From Pseudomonas sp. GM80 (lineage in GTDB: Bacteria; Pseudomonadota; Gammaproteobacteria; Pseudomonadales; Pseudomonadaceae), in contig NZ_AKJD01000066.1 in NCBI RefSeq assembly GCF_000282515.1, positions 1 through 64,000 on the forward strand: a stretch of DNA of 64,000 nt. The letters run 5' to 3'. Numbering within the stretch: position 1 is the first letter of the stretch; every line of letters begins with the position of its first letter. Below are positions 25,618 to 35,628 of this stretch, one piece after another. The notes below the pieces were generated by a model that was given only the letters and a program-made list of their open reading frames with translations, ran no database searches and was not told where the DNA came from. Position numbers and translations under genes: made by a program.

Positions 25618-26526
25618 GTGATCACTTCCCGACTTCGTACCCTGCGCGACCACATCCGTTGGGCCGTCAGCCGCTTCCATGGGGAGGATCTGTTTTTCGG
25701 CCATGGCACTGACAATGCCTGGGACGAAGCCCGGCAGTTGGTGCTCGGTGCCTTGCACCTGCCATGGGAAATCGCCGACAGCTATCTTGATTGTGCGCTG
25801 GAAGACGACGAACTGGTCAACCTGCAACGCCTGCTCAAGCGCCGCATCGAAGAACGCATTCCCACCGCTTACCTGCTGGGTGAAGCGTGGTTCTGCGGCA
25901 TGTCGTTTATCGTCGACGAGCGCGTGTTGATCCCGCGCTCACCGATTGGCGAACTGATCGAAAACCACTTTGCCCCGTGGATCGGCACTGAGCCGGCGCG
26001 CATTCTCGACCTGTGCACCGGCTCCGGCTGCATCGGCATTGCCTGCGCCTACGAGTTCGAGAACGCTGAAGTGGTGCTGGCGGATCTGTCGTTCGAAGCA
26101 CTGGAAGTGGCCAATCAGAACATCGAGCGTCATGGTGTCGATGAGCGCGTATACACAGTGCAGGGCGATGGTTTTGATGGTTTGCCGGGTCAGCGTTTCG
26201 ACCTGATCGTGTCGAACCCGCCATACGTTGATGCAGAAGATTTCGCCGACATGCCGGATGAATATCAGCATGAGCCGGAGCTGGGCCTGGCCTGTGGTGA
26301 CGATGGTCTGAACCTGGTGCGCCGCATGCTCGCCGAAGCGGCGGATCATCTGACCGAGAAGGGCTTGTTGATTGTCGAGGTGGGCAACAGCCAGGTACAC
26401 GTTGAAGCGTTGTACCCGGAAGTCGATTTCGCCTGGCTGGAGTTCGAGCGTGGCGGGCATGGCGTGTTCATGCTCACGGCGGAGCAGTGCCGCGATCACC
26501 AGGCCCTGTTCGCTTCCCGCGTCTGA
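25618..26526 (+). CDS. prmB: Ribosomal protein L3 N5-glutamine methyltransferase
   Basis: A 302-residue SAM-dependent methyltransferase that modifies a glutamine of ribosomal protein L3. The SAM site is [17 protein letters not shown] (about residues 128-144), and the catalytic NPPY motif is [12 protein letters not shown] (about 198-209). The N-terminal half is the substrate-binding domain of the PrmB/PrmC type. It starts with GTG at 25618 ([12 protein letters not shown]), behind TCTGGAG. It is monocistronic in this window. Confidence 0.92.
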   Translation: MITSRLRTLRDHIRWAVSRFHGEDLFFGHGTDNAWDEARQLVLGALHLPWEIADSYLDCALEDDELVNLQRLLKRRIEERIPTAYLLGEAWFCGMSFIVDERVLIPRSPIGELIENHFAPWIGTEPARILDLCTGSGCIGIACAYEFENAEVVLADLSFEALEVANQNIERHGVDERVYTVQGDGFDGLPGQRFDLIVSNPPYVDAEDFADMPDEYQHEPELGLACGDDGLNLVRRMLAEAADHLTEKGLLIVEVGNSQVHVEALYPEVDFAWLEFERGGHGVFMLTAEQCRDHQALFASRV

Positions 26527-26536
26527 CCCTTAAAAG

Positions 26537-26630
26537 CATCGCGGGCAAGCCCGCTCCCACAGGTTTTTGTGTGTACCGCAACATTCGGGTACGGCGCAAA
26601 ACCTGTGGGAGCGTGGCTTGCCCGCGATGG
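26537..26630. repeat. REP doublet, GGGCAAGCCCGC variant
   Basis: GCATCGCGGGCAAGCCCGCT and GTGGGAGCGTGGCTTGCCCG form inverted arms around about 45 bases with a second small dyad (GTACCG/CGGTAC-like). It lies between the convergent prmB and 26652 genes. Confidence 0.83.
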
Positions 26631-26651
26631 GAGCGCCTCGGTCTTGAATCT

Positions 26652-27443
26652 TTACCGGTGTGTGGCAATCCAGATCAACAGCCCCGCCTGAAACACCGCA
26701 AACGCCACCAGACAGGTAATCGTGAACCGCAACCCGGCGTCTTCACGCTTGAACTTGCTGACCTTGTCTTCCTGCTTCTTCAGCTTCACTTCCTGCTCGG
26801 CCAGATTCTGCTCGGCCTGCTGCAGCATCTGCGCCGCTTCAAGAATCTCGACGATCTGCAGCTTTTCGCTGTTCCAGTCGCCGAGCAAATCGCCGACCAG
26901 CACATCCTTGACGCTACCCTTCAAATGCTGGGCGTCGGCGTACACCACATCAAAACCGTGCACGCGCAGAAAATGATCGCGACGCAGGCGCGTGTCTTCG
27001 TTCAGCGCGTCCTTGTTGTTCAAGTCCATGCCGTCGACGGTGTAGGCGGGCCAGCGCTTTTTCGCCCAGGTGATGCCTTGTGCGGCCATGAAACGGCCGA
27101 TCCCGCGATTCAGCGGTTCGATCTGCAAGCCGCTGTCCGGGCCGAAACTCACACGCTTGGTGGTGTGATCGACCCACACATCGAGATGATTCTGCTCTTT
27201 GCGAACGCGCTGGCTCGGCAGTTTGATCGCCATGCGCATCAGGCTTTTTTCTTTGCTGTTGCGCTCGGCGTAGCCGAATTCGACAAAGCGCAGAGGCCGG
27301 CCGCCGGTATTGCGGTCGGTCTGCAGCGGGGCCAGGCGGAGCATCTTGTGGTGCTCGACGTGGACATCCGCCCACGGCAGCTCGGCCGCTGGCGATGCGT
27401 CTTTTTCAGCGGTGGTGTCGGGTGAAGTCTGGGTATCAGTCAT
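26652..27443 (-). CDS. Coiled-coil, tail-anchored protein of unknown function
   Basis: A 263-residue protein. Residues about 185-230 form a charged coiled coil (LQQAEQNLAEQEVKLKKQEDK). The protein ends in a single hydrophobic helix (FTITCLVAFAVFQAGLLIWIA), so it is probably anchored in the inner membrane by its C-terminus. The N-terminal 180 residues are a compact domain of unknown fold (FGYAERNSKEKSLMRMAIKL). The start ATG at 27443 is well isolated. No enzyme motif seen. Confidence 0.7.
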   Translation of the reverse strand: MTDTQTSPDTTAEKDASPAAELPWADVHVEHHKMLRLAPLQTDRNTGGRPLRFVEFGYAERNSKEKSLMRMAIKLPSQRVRKEQNHLDVWVDHTTKRVSFGPDSGLQIEPLNRGIGRFMAAQGITWAKKRWPAYTVDGMDLNNKDALNEDTRLRRDHFLRVHGFDVVYADAQHLKGSVKDVLVGDLLGDWNSEKLQIVEILEAAQMLQQAEQNLAEQEVKLKKQEDKVSKFKREDAGLRFTITCLVAFAVFQAGLLIWIATHR

Positions 27444-27542
27444 AACGGCGAGATCCTGTCCAAGCCCTGCTTGCCGCCAGCCATAGCGCTGGCGACAAAG
27501 GCTTATCGGCCGTTTTTTGCAGGACTGGAGGGCAAACAGCGT

Positions 27543-28496
27543 TTAACGGGTGCGAAGTCCGTCAATAAACTCGATGATTTTGCTGCCCAGTTCTGCGGCC
27601 AGCGGCAAATTCGGGTCCTTGTACGAGGCCAATTGCCGCTTCATGTCGTTATGCACGATGCGCATGACGTGGTTCATGCCTTCGATGACCACCAGTTCGG
27701 CGTCCGGTTTGGCGGCCTTGAGCAGCTTGGCGTCATCAACGCCGACCTGGATGTCGTTGCTGCCTTGAACAATCAGTGCCGGCATCTTCAGTTGCGCAAA
27801 CGCCTTGGCCGGATCCTGGCGGAACAGCGAAATCAGATACGGCTGCACGCTCGGGCGGAAAATCACCTGCAACGGTTGCGGAACATCGTCATCGGTGCGG
27901 CCTGCCTTGAGGCTGTCGAGCAATTCATTGCTGCGCAGCATCAGCGCTGGCGGCAGGCTGCGCGCCAGTTGTTCACGCAAGACCTGATCGATCGGCCGGG
28001 CAGTGCCGGACAGGGAAATCAGCGCCGCCGCCTCGGCATTCGGCGCGGCCAGCGTGGCGATCATCGCGCCTTCACTGTGGCCAAGCAGAATCAGCGGGCC
28101 GAAACGCGGATCAGCCTTGAGCTTGCGCGCCCAGGCCTGCGCGTCGGCCACGTAGGCCTCGACCGACAAATTACGCTCGTCCGGCGTCGCCGCCAGGCTC
28201 GCGGCCACTCCACGTTTGTCGTAACGCACGCTGGCGATGTTGTGTTTGGCCAGCACCCACGCCAGTCGTTTGAGGCTGTCGTTGCGCCCGCCGTCGGGGT
28301 TGTTTCCGTCACGGTCTGTAGGGCCGGAGCCTGAAATAATCAGGACAACCGGCACCGGCTTGTCGGACTTTGGCAGTAACAGTGAGCCGAAAAGCTCACC
28401 GGTGCCAGTATCCAAAGTTACCGGGCGTTGTAAGACCGTCGCTTGGGCAAAGCCCGTAAACAGGGTAAGACTCAAGATCAAAACTCGCAGCATCAT
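27543..28496 (-). CDS. Exported alpha/beta hydrolase
   Basis: A 317-residue serine hydrolase. Residues 1-20 (MMLRVLILSLTLFTGFAQA) are a signal peptide. The mature protein has the oxyanion strand VVLIISGSGPTDRDGNN, the nucleophile elbow LGHSEGAM (about residue 147), an Asp region (VQGSNDIQVGVDDA) and a catalytic His in IEGMNHVMR. It is periplasmic by prediction. Two adjacent ATGs (28496, 28493) are equivalent. It is divergent from aroC. Substrate unknown. Confidence 0.85.
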   Translation of the reverse strand: MMLRVLILSLTLFTGFAQATVLQRPVTLDTGTGELFGSLLLPKSDKPVPVVLIISGSGPTDRDGNNPDGGRNDSLKRLAWVLAKHNIASVRYDKRGVAASLAATPDERNLSVEAYVADAQAWARKLKADPRFGPLILLGHSEGAMIATLAAPNAEAAALISLSGTARPIDQVLREQLARSLPPALMLRSNELLDSLKAGRTDDDVPQPLQVIFRPSVQPYLISLFRQDPAKAFAQLKMPALIVQGSNDIQVGVDDAKLLKAAKPDAELVVIEGMNHVMRIVHNDMKRQLASYKDPNLPLAAELGSKIIEFIDGLRTR

Positions 28497-28626
28497 CACG
28501 CCATCATTCGCCAAGATGCCGGTTGGACTCACCCGCACCACTAAGGTTCGAGGATGAACTACTCGGTTAGCCTGCGTATACTGGCGCGCATTACGAATTT
28601 GGGTTTGATTTCACGGAGCGTCCTGC

Positions 28627-29718
28627 ATGTCCGGCAATACCTACGGCAAGTTGTTCACTGTCACCACCGCGGGCGAAAGCCATGGTCCGGCGTTGGTCGC
28701 CATTGTCGACGGCTGCCCGCCGGGCCTGGAGATCTCCCTCGAAGACCTGCAGCGCGACCTCGATCGCCGCAAGCCCGGCACCAGCCGCCACACCACCCAG
28801 CGTCAGGAAGCCGACGAAGTCGAAATCCTCTCCGGTGTGTTCGAAGGGCGCACCACCGGTTGCTCGATCGGCCTGCTGATCCGCAACACCGACCAGAAGT
28901 CCAAGGACTACTCGGCGATCAAGGATCTGTTCCGCCCGGCCCACGCCGACTACACCTACCACCACAAATACGGCGAGCGCGACTACCGTGGCGGCGGCCG
29001 CAGCTCGGCGCGCGAAACCGCGATGCGCGTGGCAGCCGGTGCGATAGCCAAGAAATACCTGGCCAGCCAAGGCATCGTCATCCGTGGCTACATGAGCCAG
29101 CTCGGCCCGATCGAAATCCCGTTCAAGACCTGGGATTCAGTGGAAGAGAACGCCTTCTTCAGCCCGGATCCGGACAAGGTTCCTGAGCTTGAGGCCTACA
29201 TGGATCAATTGCGTCGCGACCAGGACTCGGTCGGGGCGAAAATCACCGTCGTTGCCGAAGGCGTGATGCCGGGTCTGGGCGAGCCGATTTTCGACCGTCT
29301 CGACGCCGAACTGGCGCACGCGCTGATGAGCATCAACGCGGTGAAAGGCGTGGAAATCGGCGCCGGTTTCGCTTCGGTCGCCCAGCGCGGCACCGAGCAC
29401 CGTGATGAAATGACCCCGCAAGGTTTCCTCAGCAATAATGCCGGCGGCATCCTCGGCGGTATCTCCTCCGGTCAGCCGATTGTTGCCCATCTCGCGTTGA
29501 AACCAACGTCGAGCATCACCACTCCGGGCCGTTCGATCGACATCCACGGCAACCCGGTCGACGTCATCACCAAGGGCCGTCACGACCCGTGCGTCGGCAT
29601 CCGCGCCACGCCGATTGCCGAAGCGATGATGGCCATCGTGCTGATGGATCACCTGCTGCGTCACCGTGGCCAGAACGCCGATGTGCGCGTGAGCACGCCG
29701 GTGCTGGGTCAGCTTTGA
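28627..29718 (+). CDS. aroC: Chorismate synthase
   Basis: A 363-residue flavin-dependent enzyme that makes chorismate from EPSP, the last shared step to aromatic amino acids. The signatures are all present: [18 protein letters not shown] (residues 17-34), [20 protein letters not shown] (about 100-120), RGTEHRDE and GGISSGQPI. Length is normal. It heads the plus-strand run aroC-MFS-mtnB-mtnD-mtnC. Confidence 0.97.
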   Translation: MSGNTYGKLFTVTTAGESHGPALVAIVDGCPPGLEISLEDLQRDLDRRKPGTSRHTTQRQEADEVEILSGVFEGRTTGCSIGLLIRNTDQKSKDYSAIKDLFRPAHADYTYHHKYGERDYRGGGRSSARETAMRVAAGAIAKKYLASQGIVIRGYMSQLGPIEIPFKTWDSVEENAFFSPDPDKVPELEAYMDQLRRDQDSVGAKITVVAEGVMPGLGEPIFDRLDAELAHALMSINAVKGVEIGAGFASVAQRGTEHRDEMTPQGFLSNNAGGILGGISSGQPIVAHLALKPTSSITTPGRSIDIHGNPVDVITKGRHDPCVGIRATPIAEAMMAIVLMDHLLRHRGQNADVRVSTPVLGQL

Positions 29719-29749
29719 TGGCAGGCCTTGAAGCCGTCGCGGCATAACC

Positions 29750-30895
29750 GTGGCGGCGCTCCCTTACTGGCGACTGTCCAGTTTCTATCTGTTCTATTTC
29801 GCCTTGCTCGGTTCGACAGCGCCGTTTCTGGCGCTGTACTTCGATCACCTCGGCTTCAGTCCGGCGCGGATCGGTGAACTGGTCGCCATCCCGATGCTGA
29901 TGCGCTGCGTGGCGCCGAACATCTGGGGCTGGCTCGGCGACTACACCGGCAAACGTCTGGCCATCGTGCGCTTCGGCGCCGTGTGTACGCTGCTGACCTT
30001 CTCGTTGATTTTCGTCAGCAAAACCTACGCCTGGCTGGCAATGGTCATGGCGCTGCACGCGTTCTTCTGGCACGCGGTGCTGCCGCAATTCGAAGTCATC
30101 ACCCTCGCGCATTTGCAGGGGCAGACCTCGCGTTACAGCCAGATTCGCCTGTGGGGCTCGATCGGTTTCATCATCACTGTGGTGGTGCTCGGTCGTCTGT
30201 TCGAGTGGCTCAGCCTCGACATCTACCCGGCGGCGCTTGTACTGATCATGGCTGGCATCGTCCTCAGCAGTTTGTGGGTGCCGAACGCGCAACCGCCGCA
30301 AGGCAACCGGCCGAACGGCGAGGGTTTCCTCAAGCAACTGCGCAATCCCGGCGTGCTGGCGTTTTATGGCTGCGTGGCGCTGATGCAGATGAGCCACGGC
30401 CCGTATTACACCTTTCTGACCTTGCACCTCGAACGACTTGGTTACACGCGCGGCACGATCGGCATGCTCTGGGCCGTGGGCGTGGTCGCCGAAGTGCTGA
30501 TGTTCATGGCGATGAGCCGGATTCTTGCGCGGTTTTCCCTGCGCCGCGTATTGCTGGCGAGTTTTCTGCTGGCGGCGCTGCGCTGGTTGCTGCTAGGTTC
30601 GTTCGCCGAGTTTCTCTGGGTGCTGTTGTTCGCGCAGATTCTGCACGCGGCGACCTTCGGCAGTTTTCACGCCGCTGCCATCGCGTTCGTGCAACGTAGC
30701 TTCGGCGCGCGCCAGCAAGGGCAGGGCCAGGCGCTATATGCGGCACTGGCCGGCACCGGCGGTGCGCTCGGCGCGTTGTATTCCGGTTACAGCTGGAATG
30801 CCCTCGGCGCGACATTGACCTTTAGTATTGCCAGTCTCGCGGCGCTCGCTGCTGCCGTTATCATTGCCACACGTATGCAAGAGGACAGGCCATGA
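29750..30895 (+). CDS. MFS transporter coupled to mtnB
   Basis: A 381-residue transporter with 12 hydrophobic segments, of the LacY/HcaT-like MFS_1 type (LSSFYLFYFALLGSTAPFLALYF at the N-terminus). It starts at a GTG 31 bases after aroC. Its last codons overlap mtnB as ATGA, so the two are translated together. This suggests transport of a compound entering methionine salvage, such as a methylthioribose-type sugar (inference; no substrate motif). Confidence 0.8.
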   Translation: MAALPYWRLSSFYLFYFALLGSTAPFLALYFDHLGFSPARIGELVAIPMLMRCVAPNIWGWLGDYTGKRLAIVRFGAVCTLLTFSLIFVSKTYAWLAMVMALHAFFWHAVLPQFEVITLAHLQGQTSRYSQIRLWGSIGFIITVVVLGRLFEWLSLDIYPAALVLIMAGIVLSSLWVPNAQPPQGNRPNGEGFLKQLRNPGVLAFYGCVALMQMSHGPYYTFLTLHLERLGYTRGTIGMLWAVGVVAEVLMFMAMSRILARFSLRRVLLASFLLAALRWLLLGSFAEFLWVLLFAQILHAATFGSFHAAAIAFVQRSFGARQQGQGQALYAALAGTGGALGALYSGYSWNALGATLTFSIASLAALAAAVIIATRMQEDRP

Positions 30896-31518
30896 GCCTT
30901 ACGCGTGAACAGCTCGCCCAGCAAATCGTCGACGCCGGGCGTTTTCTTTATGGTCGCGGCTGGTCGCCGGCCACCAGCAGCAATTACTCGACGCGCCTGT
31001 CGCCGAGCGAAGCGCTGCTGACGGTGTCGGGCAAGCACAAGGGCCAGTTGGGTCTGGACGATGTGCTCGCCACCGATCTTTCCGGCAACAGTCTGGAACC
31101 GGGCAAAAAACCGTCCGCCGAAACCCTGTTGCACACTCAGCTGTATAGCTGGCGTCCGGAGATCGGCGCGGTGCTGCACACCCATTCGGTCAACGCCACG
31201 GTGCTGTCGCGCCTGACGCCGGAAGACTTTATCGAGTTCGAAGATTACGAACTGCAAAAAGCCTTCAGCGGTGTTTCGACCCATGAATCGCGGGTGCGTG
31301 TGCCGATTTTCGACAACGATCAGGACATTGCGCGCCTCGCCGCCAAGGTGCAGCCTTGGCTCGACGCCCATCCCGATTGCGTCGGCTATCTGATTCGCGG
31401 CCACGGCCTCTACACCTGGGGCGCGCAGATGAACGACGCGCTGCGGCAGATCGAGGCCTTTGAATTTCTGTTTGAATGCGAGTTGAAAACCCGCAGCGTC
31501 ATGAACCGCCAAGGCTGA
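30892..31518 (+). CDS. mtnB: Methylthioribulose-1-phosphate dehydratase
   Basis: A 208-residue class II aldolase-fold enzyme of methionine salvage that dehydrates 5-methylthioribulose-1-phosphate. Zinc ligands are seen in VLHTHSVNATVL (about residues 95-106) and IRGHGLYTWG (about 165-174). The N-terminus GRFLYGRGWSPATSSNYSTRL is characteristic. The start overlaps the MFS stop. mtnD and mtnC follow. Confidence 0.95.
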   Translation: MSLTREQLAQQIVDAGRFLYGRGWSPATSSNYSTRLSPSEALLTVSGKHKGQLGLDDVLATDLSGNSLEPGKKPSAETLLHTQLYSWRPEIGAVLHTHSVNATVLSRLTPEDFIEFEDYELQKAFSGVSTHESRVRVPIFDNDQDIARLAAKVQPWLDAHPDCVGYLIRGHGLYTWGAQMNDALRQIEAFEFLFECELKTRSVMNRQG

Positions 31519-31612
31519 CTTCACCAGAAGCAGCCCATTTGCCTGATGAAATGCTGTGCCCGACCGGTCTGCAAGAACCGGACGGCAAGGCCGATACCGA
31601 GGAATTGCCCCA

Positions 31613-32158
31613 ATGAGCAGCCTGTCCGTCTATCACGTCTCCAGCCCCGACATTCCCAACAAAGTGCTGACCCACTTTGAAGACATCGCCTCGACCCTGG
31701 CCGAGCAGGGCGTGCGCTTCGACCGCTGGCAAGCCGCCGCAAAGATCCAGCCTGGCGCTACCCAGGAAGAAGTGATCAGCGCCTATAAAGAGCAGATCGA
31801 CAAACTGATGACCGAACGCGGTTACATCACCGTCGACGTCATCAGCCTCAACAGCGATCACCCGCAAAAAGCCGAACTGCGCGCCAAGTTTCTTGAAGAA
31901 CATCGCCATGGTGAAGACGAAGTACGCTTTTTCGTCGCCGGTCGTGGGCTGTTTACCCTGCACATCGACGATTACGTCTACGCGGTACTGTGCGAGAAGA
32001 ATGATCTGATCTCGGTACCGGCCGGCACCAAACACTGGTTCGACATGGGCGAGCATCCGCACTTCGTCGCGATCCGCCTGTTCAACAACCCTGAAGGCTG
32101 GGTTGCCAATTTCACCGGCGAAGACATCGCCGGTCGTTTCCCGCGTCTGGAGGACTGA
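31613..32158 (+). CDS. mtnD: Acireductone dioxygenase
   Basis: A 181-residue cupin that oxidises the acireductone intermediate of methionine salvage. With iron it gives the keto-acid precursor of methionine plus formate. Metal ligands lie in [18 protein letters not shown] (two His and a Glu) and [10 protein letters not shown] (third His). The frame is open 19 codons earlier, but the ATG at 31613 follows GAGGAATTG. mtnC starts 4 bases after its stop. Confidence 0.95.
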   Translation: MSSLSVYHVSSPDIPNKVLTHFEDIASTLAEQGVRFDRWQAAAKIQPGATQEEVISAYKEQIDKLMTERGYITVDVISLNSDHPQKAELRAKFLEEHRHGEDEVRFFVAGRGLFTLHIDDYVYAVLCEKNDLISVPAGTKHWFDMGEHPHFVAIRLFNNPEGWVANFTGEDIAGRFPRLED

Positions 32159-32162
32159 TTCG

Positions 32163-32846
32163 ATGTCGATCAAAGCCATTGTCACTGATATCGAAGGCAC
32201 CACCAGCGCGGTGAGTTTCGTGTTTGACGTGCTGTTTCCCTACGCGGCCAAACACCTGCCGGACTTCGTTCGGCAGAACGCCGAACGTGCCGACGTCGCC
32301 GAACAACTCGATGCCGTGCGCCGTGACAGCAATGCACCGCAAGCCGATGTTGAGCGGGTCGTTGAAATTCTGTTGAGCTGGATCGAGGAGGATCGCAAAG
32401 CCACGCCGCTCAAGGCCTTGCAAGGCATGGTCTGGGCGCAGGGTTATCACGCCGGGCAGTTGAAAGGGCACGTCTACCCGGACGCGGTCGAAGCGCTGCA
32501 ACGCTGGCATGCGGCGGGTTATCAACTGTTTGTGTATTCGTCGGGCTCGATTCAGGCGCAGAAACTGATTTTCGGCTGCTCGGAGGCGGGGGATCTGACG
32601 TCGTTGTTCAGCGGCTACTTCGACACCACGTCGGGGCCCAAGCGTGAGGCGCAGTCTTACACCAACATTCAGCAAGCCATTGGCGTTGAGCCGGCTGAGA
32701 TTCTGTTCCTCTCCGACATCGTCGAAGAACTCGACGCCGCACAAGCGGCCGGCCTGCAAACCTGCGGCCTGGCCCGCGAAGGCGGCGAGCTGGGCAGCCA
32801 CATCACCGTCGACACCTTCAGCGCCATCGAACCCGAAGCCTTCTAA
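32163..32846 (+). CDS. mtnC: Enolase-phosphatase E1
   Basis: A 227-residue HAD-superfamily enzyme that enolises and dephosphorylates the diketone intermediate to acireductone. HAD motif I is [17 protein letters not shown] (residues 5-21), motif [13 protein letters not shown] and motif [14 protein letters not shown]. It completes mtnB-mtnD-mtnC. MtnA is not in this window. Confidence 0.95.
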   Translation: MSIKAIVTDIEGTTSAVSFVFDVLFPYAAKHLPDFVRQNAERADVAEQLDAVRRDSNAPQADVERVVEILLSWIEEDRKATPLKALQGMVWAQGYHAGQLKGHVYPDAVEALQRWHAAGYQLFVYSSGSIQAQKLIFGCSEAGDLTSLFSGYFDTTSGPKREAQSYTNIQQAIGVEPAEILFLSDIVEELDAAQAAGLQTCGLAREGGELGSHITVDTFSAIEPEAF

Positions 32847-32857
32847 CCACACAAAAC

Positions 32858-32945
32858 CCTGTAGGAGCTGCGGCACGCTGCGATTTTTTGATCCTGATCT
32901 TCAAAAACAAGATCAAAAGATCGCAGCGTTCCGCAGCTCCTACAA
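32858..32945. repeat. REP doublet, GTAGGAGCTGCGGCACGCTG variant, arms-in order
   Basis: Inverted arms with a compensating change: the usual GCCG...GGC is GCGGCACGC on one side and GCGTTCCGC on the other. Pairing is largely kept although the sequence drifted. It lies just after mtnC. Confidence 0.85.
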
Positions 32946-32967
32946 AGAGTTAGCGATCGCGCACAAA

Positions 32968-33008
32968 CAAAACAGGCCGTGAAGCGAGAGCTCCACGGCC
33001 TGTTTTGT
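32968..33008. terminator. Bidirectional terminator between mtnC and the DUF3509 gene
   Basis: Long stem AAAACAGGCCGTG / CACGGCCTGTTTT flanked by A and T runs. It can end both convergent transcripts. Confidence 0.85.
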
Positions 33009-33025
33009 TTAAGGCGGTTTAAAAC

Positions 33026-33304
33026 TTACAGCGAGTGATACGTCGGCAGAGCAAAACGCTGCTGGCTTTGCAGCATGGCGATTTGCGGCAGCTCACTGGC
33101 TTGTTCCGCGAGGTCACGACGGATTGCGCTGATCGCCCACGACAGTTGGTCGCCAGCATGCAGTTGTTGATAAGTCAGTGCACGTTTGAACACTTTGCCA
33201 TCGCTGCTGCGCAAGGTCAGCAGGATCCCGCCATCGGGACGTGGCGCAGTGGTGACGTCGAAGTTGGAGAACAGGGAGGTAAATTTTTCTTGGATCAGGC
33301 TCAT
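33026..33304 (-). CDS. DUF3509-type small protein
   Basis: A 92-residue soluble protein (MSLIQEKFTSLFSNFDV, LTYQQLHAGDQLSWAISAIRRDLAE) that matches my recollection of the pseudomonad DUF3509 family, whose role is unknown. ATG at 33304 was taken; the open frame upstream encodes cysteine-rich junk-like text without a ribosome site. It is convergent with the mtn operon and shares its terminator. Confidence 0.75.
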   Translation of the reverse strand: MSLIQEKFTSLFSNFDVTTAPRPDGGILLTLRSSDGKVFKRALTYQQLHAGDQLSWAISAIRRDLAEQASELPQIAMLQSQQRFALPTYHSL

Positions 33305-33692
33305 GTCTTTCAGCTCCGTATGCACTTGAATGGCAAGCATGCAGAGGAGGTTGCAGAGTTTGTGCCAGCATTTGATTAAAAAAATATCGTTATAAATCAA
33401 TGGCTTGAAAATAATGGTTTTTCAAGGCGTCGTGCAATCTGCATGAGTGGCCATCGTGCATCCTGCATTTTGCGGGATCGTGATCATTTCTACGGAACCA
33501 AACGCTGACCCGGGGATCAGCTCCGCGCCCGCCACGTCAGCGGATACAAAACATTGCAAAAACCGCGTGTACAGCCCGAGAAGCGCTGACGTATTTTCGA
33601 TCTCGGCCCGCGCTCGGATGCGTCGGTCGTATCAGCCTTTGCCCGACAATAAAAACACCGACCTGCACGTCAAGGTCGAACGGGGAGCTTCC
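33305..33692. other. Divergent promoter region, no gene seen
   Basis: The 388 bases separate the DUF3509 gene from the acyl-CoA synthetase. The frame of the synthetase is open through much of it, but the protein text is low-complexity and has no ribosome site. AT-rich tracts near 33370-33420 probably hold the DUF3509 promoter. Confidence 0.5.
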
Positions 33693-35531
33693 ATGAGTCA
33701 CGCGCCAAGCGACACGATTACCTGGGGCATGATGCTCCGCAAGCTGCCGATGATTGCCAAAGCCATCCCGCGGGTGGTCAAAGGCATGAAGGTGGCCAAC
33801 GTCACGGATCCGACACAGAGTTGTGGCCTTGGCTGGACCTTCGAGCAAGCGACCCTGCGCAATCCGCACGGGCCTGCGTTATTGCAGGGCGATGTGTCGC
33901 TGACGTATGCACAGGTCAACCAGTGGGCCAACCGCATCGCTCATTATCTGAGCGGGCAGGGCATCGGCAAGGGCGACGTGGTCGCGGTGTTTATCGAAAA
34001 CCGTCCGGAATTGCTGGTGACCATTCTGGCGCTGGCCAAGGTCGGGGCGGTCAGCGCATTGCTCAACACCTCGCAAACGCGCGACACGCTGATCCACAGC
34101 GTGAACCTGGTGGCGCCGGTGGCGATTGTTGTTGGTGAAGAATTGCTGCCCGCATTTGCCGCCGTGCGCGAGCAAGTGTCGATTGTGCCCCAGCGGGTCT
34201 GGTTTGTGGCCGATCAGGACACTTACAGCCATCCGGGCATCGCGCCCGACAGCTACGTCAATCTGATCAGCGCCAGTGCCGACGCCTGCAGCGATAATCC
34301 GCCGAGCAGCCAGCAGGTGTTTTTCGACGACCCGTGTTTCTACATCTACACCTCAGGCACCACCGGCCTGCCCAAAGCCGGGGTGTTCAAGCACGGCCGC
34401 TGGATGCGCAGCTCCGCCAGTTTCGGCCTGATCGCCCTCAATATGGGCCCTGACGACGTCGTTTATTGCACCTTGCCGCTGTACCACGCCACCGGTCTTT
34501 GCGTGTGCTGGGGCTCGGCGGTCAACGGCGCCTCGGGCTTCGCGATCAGGCGCAAGTTCAGTGCCAGCCAGTTCTGGAACGACGTGCGCCGCTATCGCGC
34601 GACCACCATCGGTTACGTCGGCGAATTGTGCCGTTATCTGGTCGATCAACCGGCCAGCGCCGACGACAACCGCCACGAGGTGCGCAAGATGATCGGCAAC
34701 GGTTTGCGCCCCGGCGCCTGGGCCGAGTTCAAGACGCGCTTCGCGGTCGATCACATCTGTGAGCTGTACGCAGCGAGCGACGGCAACATCGGTTTCACCA
34801 ACGTCCTCAATTTCGACAACACCATCGGCTTCTCGCTGATGGCTTGGGAGTTGGTTGCCTACGACCATGACAGTGGCGAGCCGATCCGCAGCGACGACGG
34901 TTTCATGCGCAAGGTCGGCAAGGGCGATCAGGGCCTGTTGCTGGCGCGGATCGACGAGAAAGCGCCGCTGGACGGTTACACCGATCCGCAGAAAACCGCC
35001 AAGGTCGTGTTGCAGGATGTATTCAGCAAGGGCGACCGCTTTTTCAACACTGGCGACCTGTTGCGCAACATCGGCTTCGGCCATGCGCAATTTGTCGATC
35101 GACTGGGCGACACCTATCGCTGGAAGGGAGAGAACGTCTCCACCACCGAAGTTGAAAACCTCTTGCTGCAACACCCGCAGATCTCCGAGGCCGTGGCGTA
35201 TGGCGTCGAAATACGCAACACCAACGGGCGCGCCGGCATGGCGGCCATCACGCCGTCCGAGTCCCTCGCGACGCTGGATTTCGCCGCGTTACTGAGCTTC
35301 ATCCGTGAACGCATGCCGGCGTATGCGGTACCGCTTTTCCTGCGGGTGAAGGTGAAAATGGAAACCACCGGTACCTTCAAGTACCAGAAAACCCGCTTGA
35401 AGAACGAAGGTTTCGATCCCGGTCAGACAGGCGACGATCCGATCTTCGCCTGGCTGCCGGGCAGCGAGACTTACGTACAGGTGACCGATGCAGTGTTGGC
35501 TGAAATCAATCAAGGCAAGTACCGTTATTGA
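33693..35531 (+). CDS. Long-chain acyl-CoA synthetase (FadD6/FATP-like)
   Basis: A 612-residue AMP-forming ligase that activates fatty acids. The AMP-binding P-loop is FYIYTSGTTGLPKAG (about residues 218-232). The adenylate motif region is GELYAAS-like ICELYAASDGNIG, and FVDRLGDTYRWKGENVSTTEVE (about 468-489) is the hinge and C-terminal signature of the very-long-chain/FATP branch. The ATG at 33693 follows GGGGAG. It is transcribed alone before the ankyrin gene. Confidence 0.88.
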   Translation: MSHAPSDTITWGMMLRKLPMIAKAIPRVVKGMKVANVTDPTQSCGLGWTFEQATLRNPHGPALLQGDVSLTYAQVNQWANRIAHYLSGQGIGKGDVVAVFIENRPELLVTILALAKVGAVSALLNTSQTRDTLIHSVNLVAPVAIVVGEELLPAFAAVREQVSIVPQRVWFVADQDTYSHPGIAPDSYVNLISASADACSDNPPSSQQVFFDDPCFYIYTSGTTGLPKAGVFKHGRWMRSSASFGLIALNMGPDDVVYCTLPLYHATGLCVCWGSAVNGASGFAIRRKFSASQFWNDVRRYRATTIGYVGELCRYLVDQPASADDNRHEVRKMIGNGLRPGAWAEFKTRFAVDHICELYAASDGNIGFTNVLNFDNTIGFSLMAWELVAYDHDSGEPIRSDDGFMRKVGKGDQGLLLARIDEKAPLDGYTDPQKTAKVVLQDVFSKGDRFFNTGDLLRNIGFGHAQFVDRLGDTYRWKGENVSTTEVENLLLQHPQISEAVAYGVEIRNTNGRAGMAAITPSESLATLDFAALLSFIRERMPAYAVPLFLRVKVKMETTGTFKYQKTRLKNEGFDPGQTGDDPIFAWLPGSETYVQVTDAVLAEINQGKYRY

Positions 35532-35565
35532 TTGTGGCTATAGATCATCTTGAGAAAAAGGGGGT

Positions 35566-35595
35566 GACAGTTTTCGTCGCGCTCGGGAAACTGTC
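35566..35595 (+). other. Hairpin after the acyl-CoA synthetase
   Basis: Stem GACAGTTT/AAACTGTC with a 14-base loop between the synthetase stop and the ankyrin gene. It lacks a T tract, so it may be an attenuator, an mRNA stabiliser or a factor-dependent stop. Confidence 0.4.
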
Positions 35596-35628
35596 GGCTT
35601 TCCGATTGACCGAAAGTGGAGTTGCCCC

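Noticed and set aside
33447..33692. N-terminal extension of the acyl-CoA synthetase
   Set aside because: The frame is open for 82 codons, but the text is not family-like and the ATG at 33693 has a GGGGAG ribosome site and the usual N-terminus.
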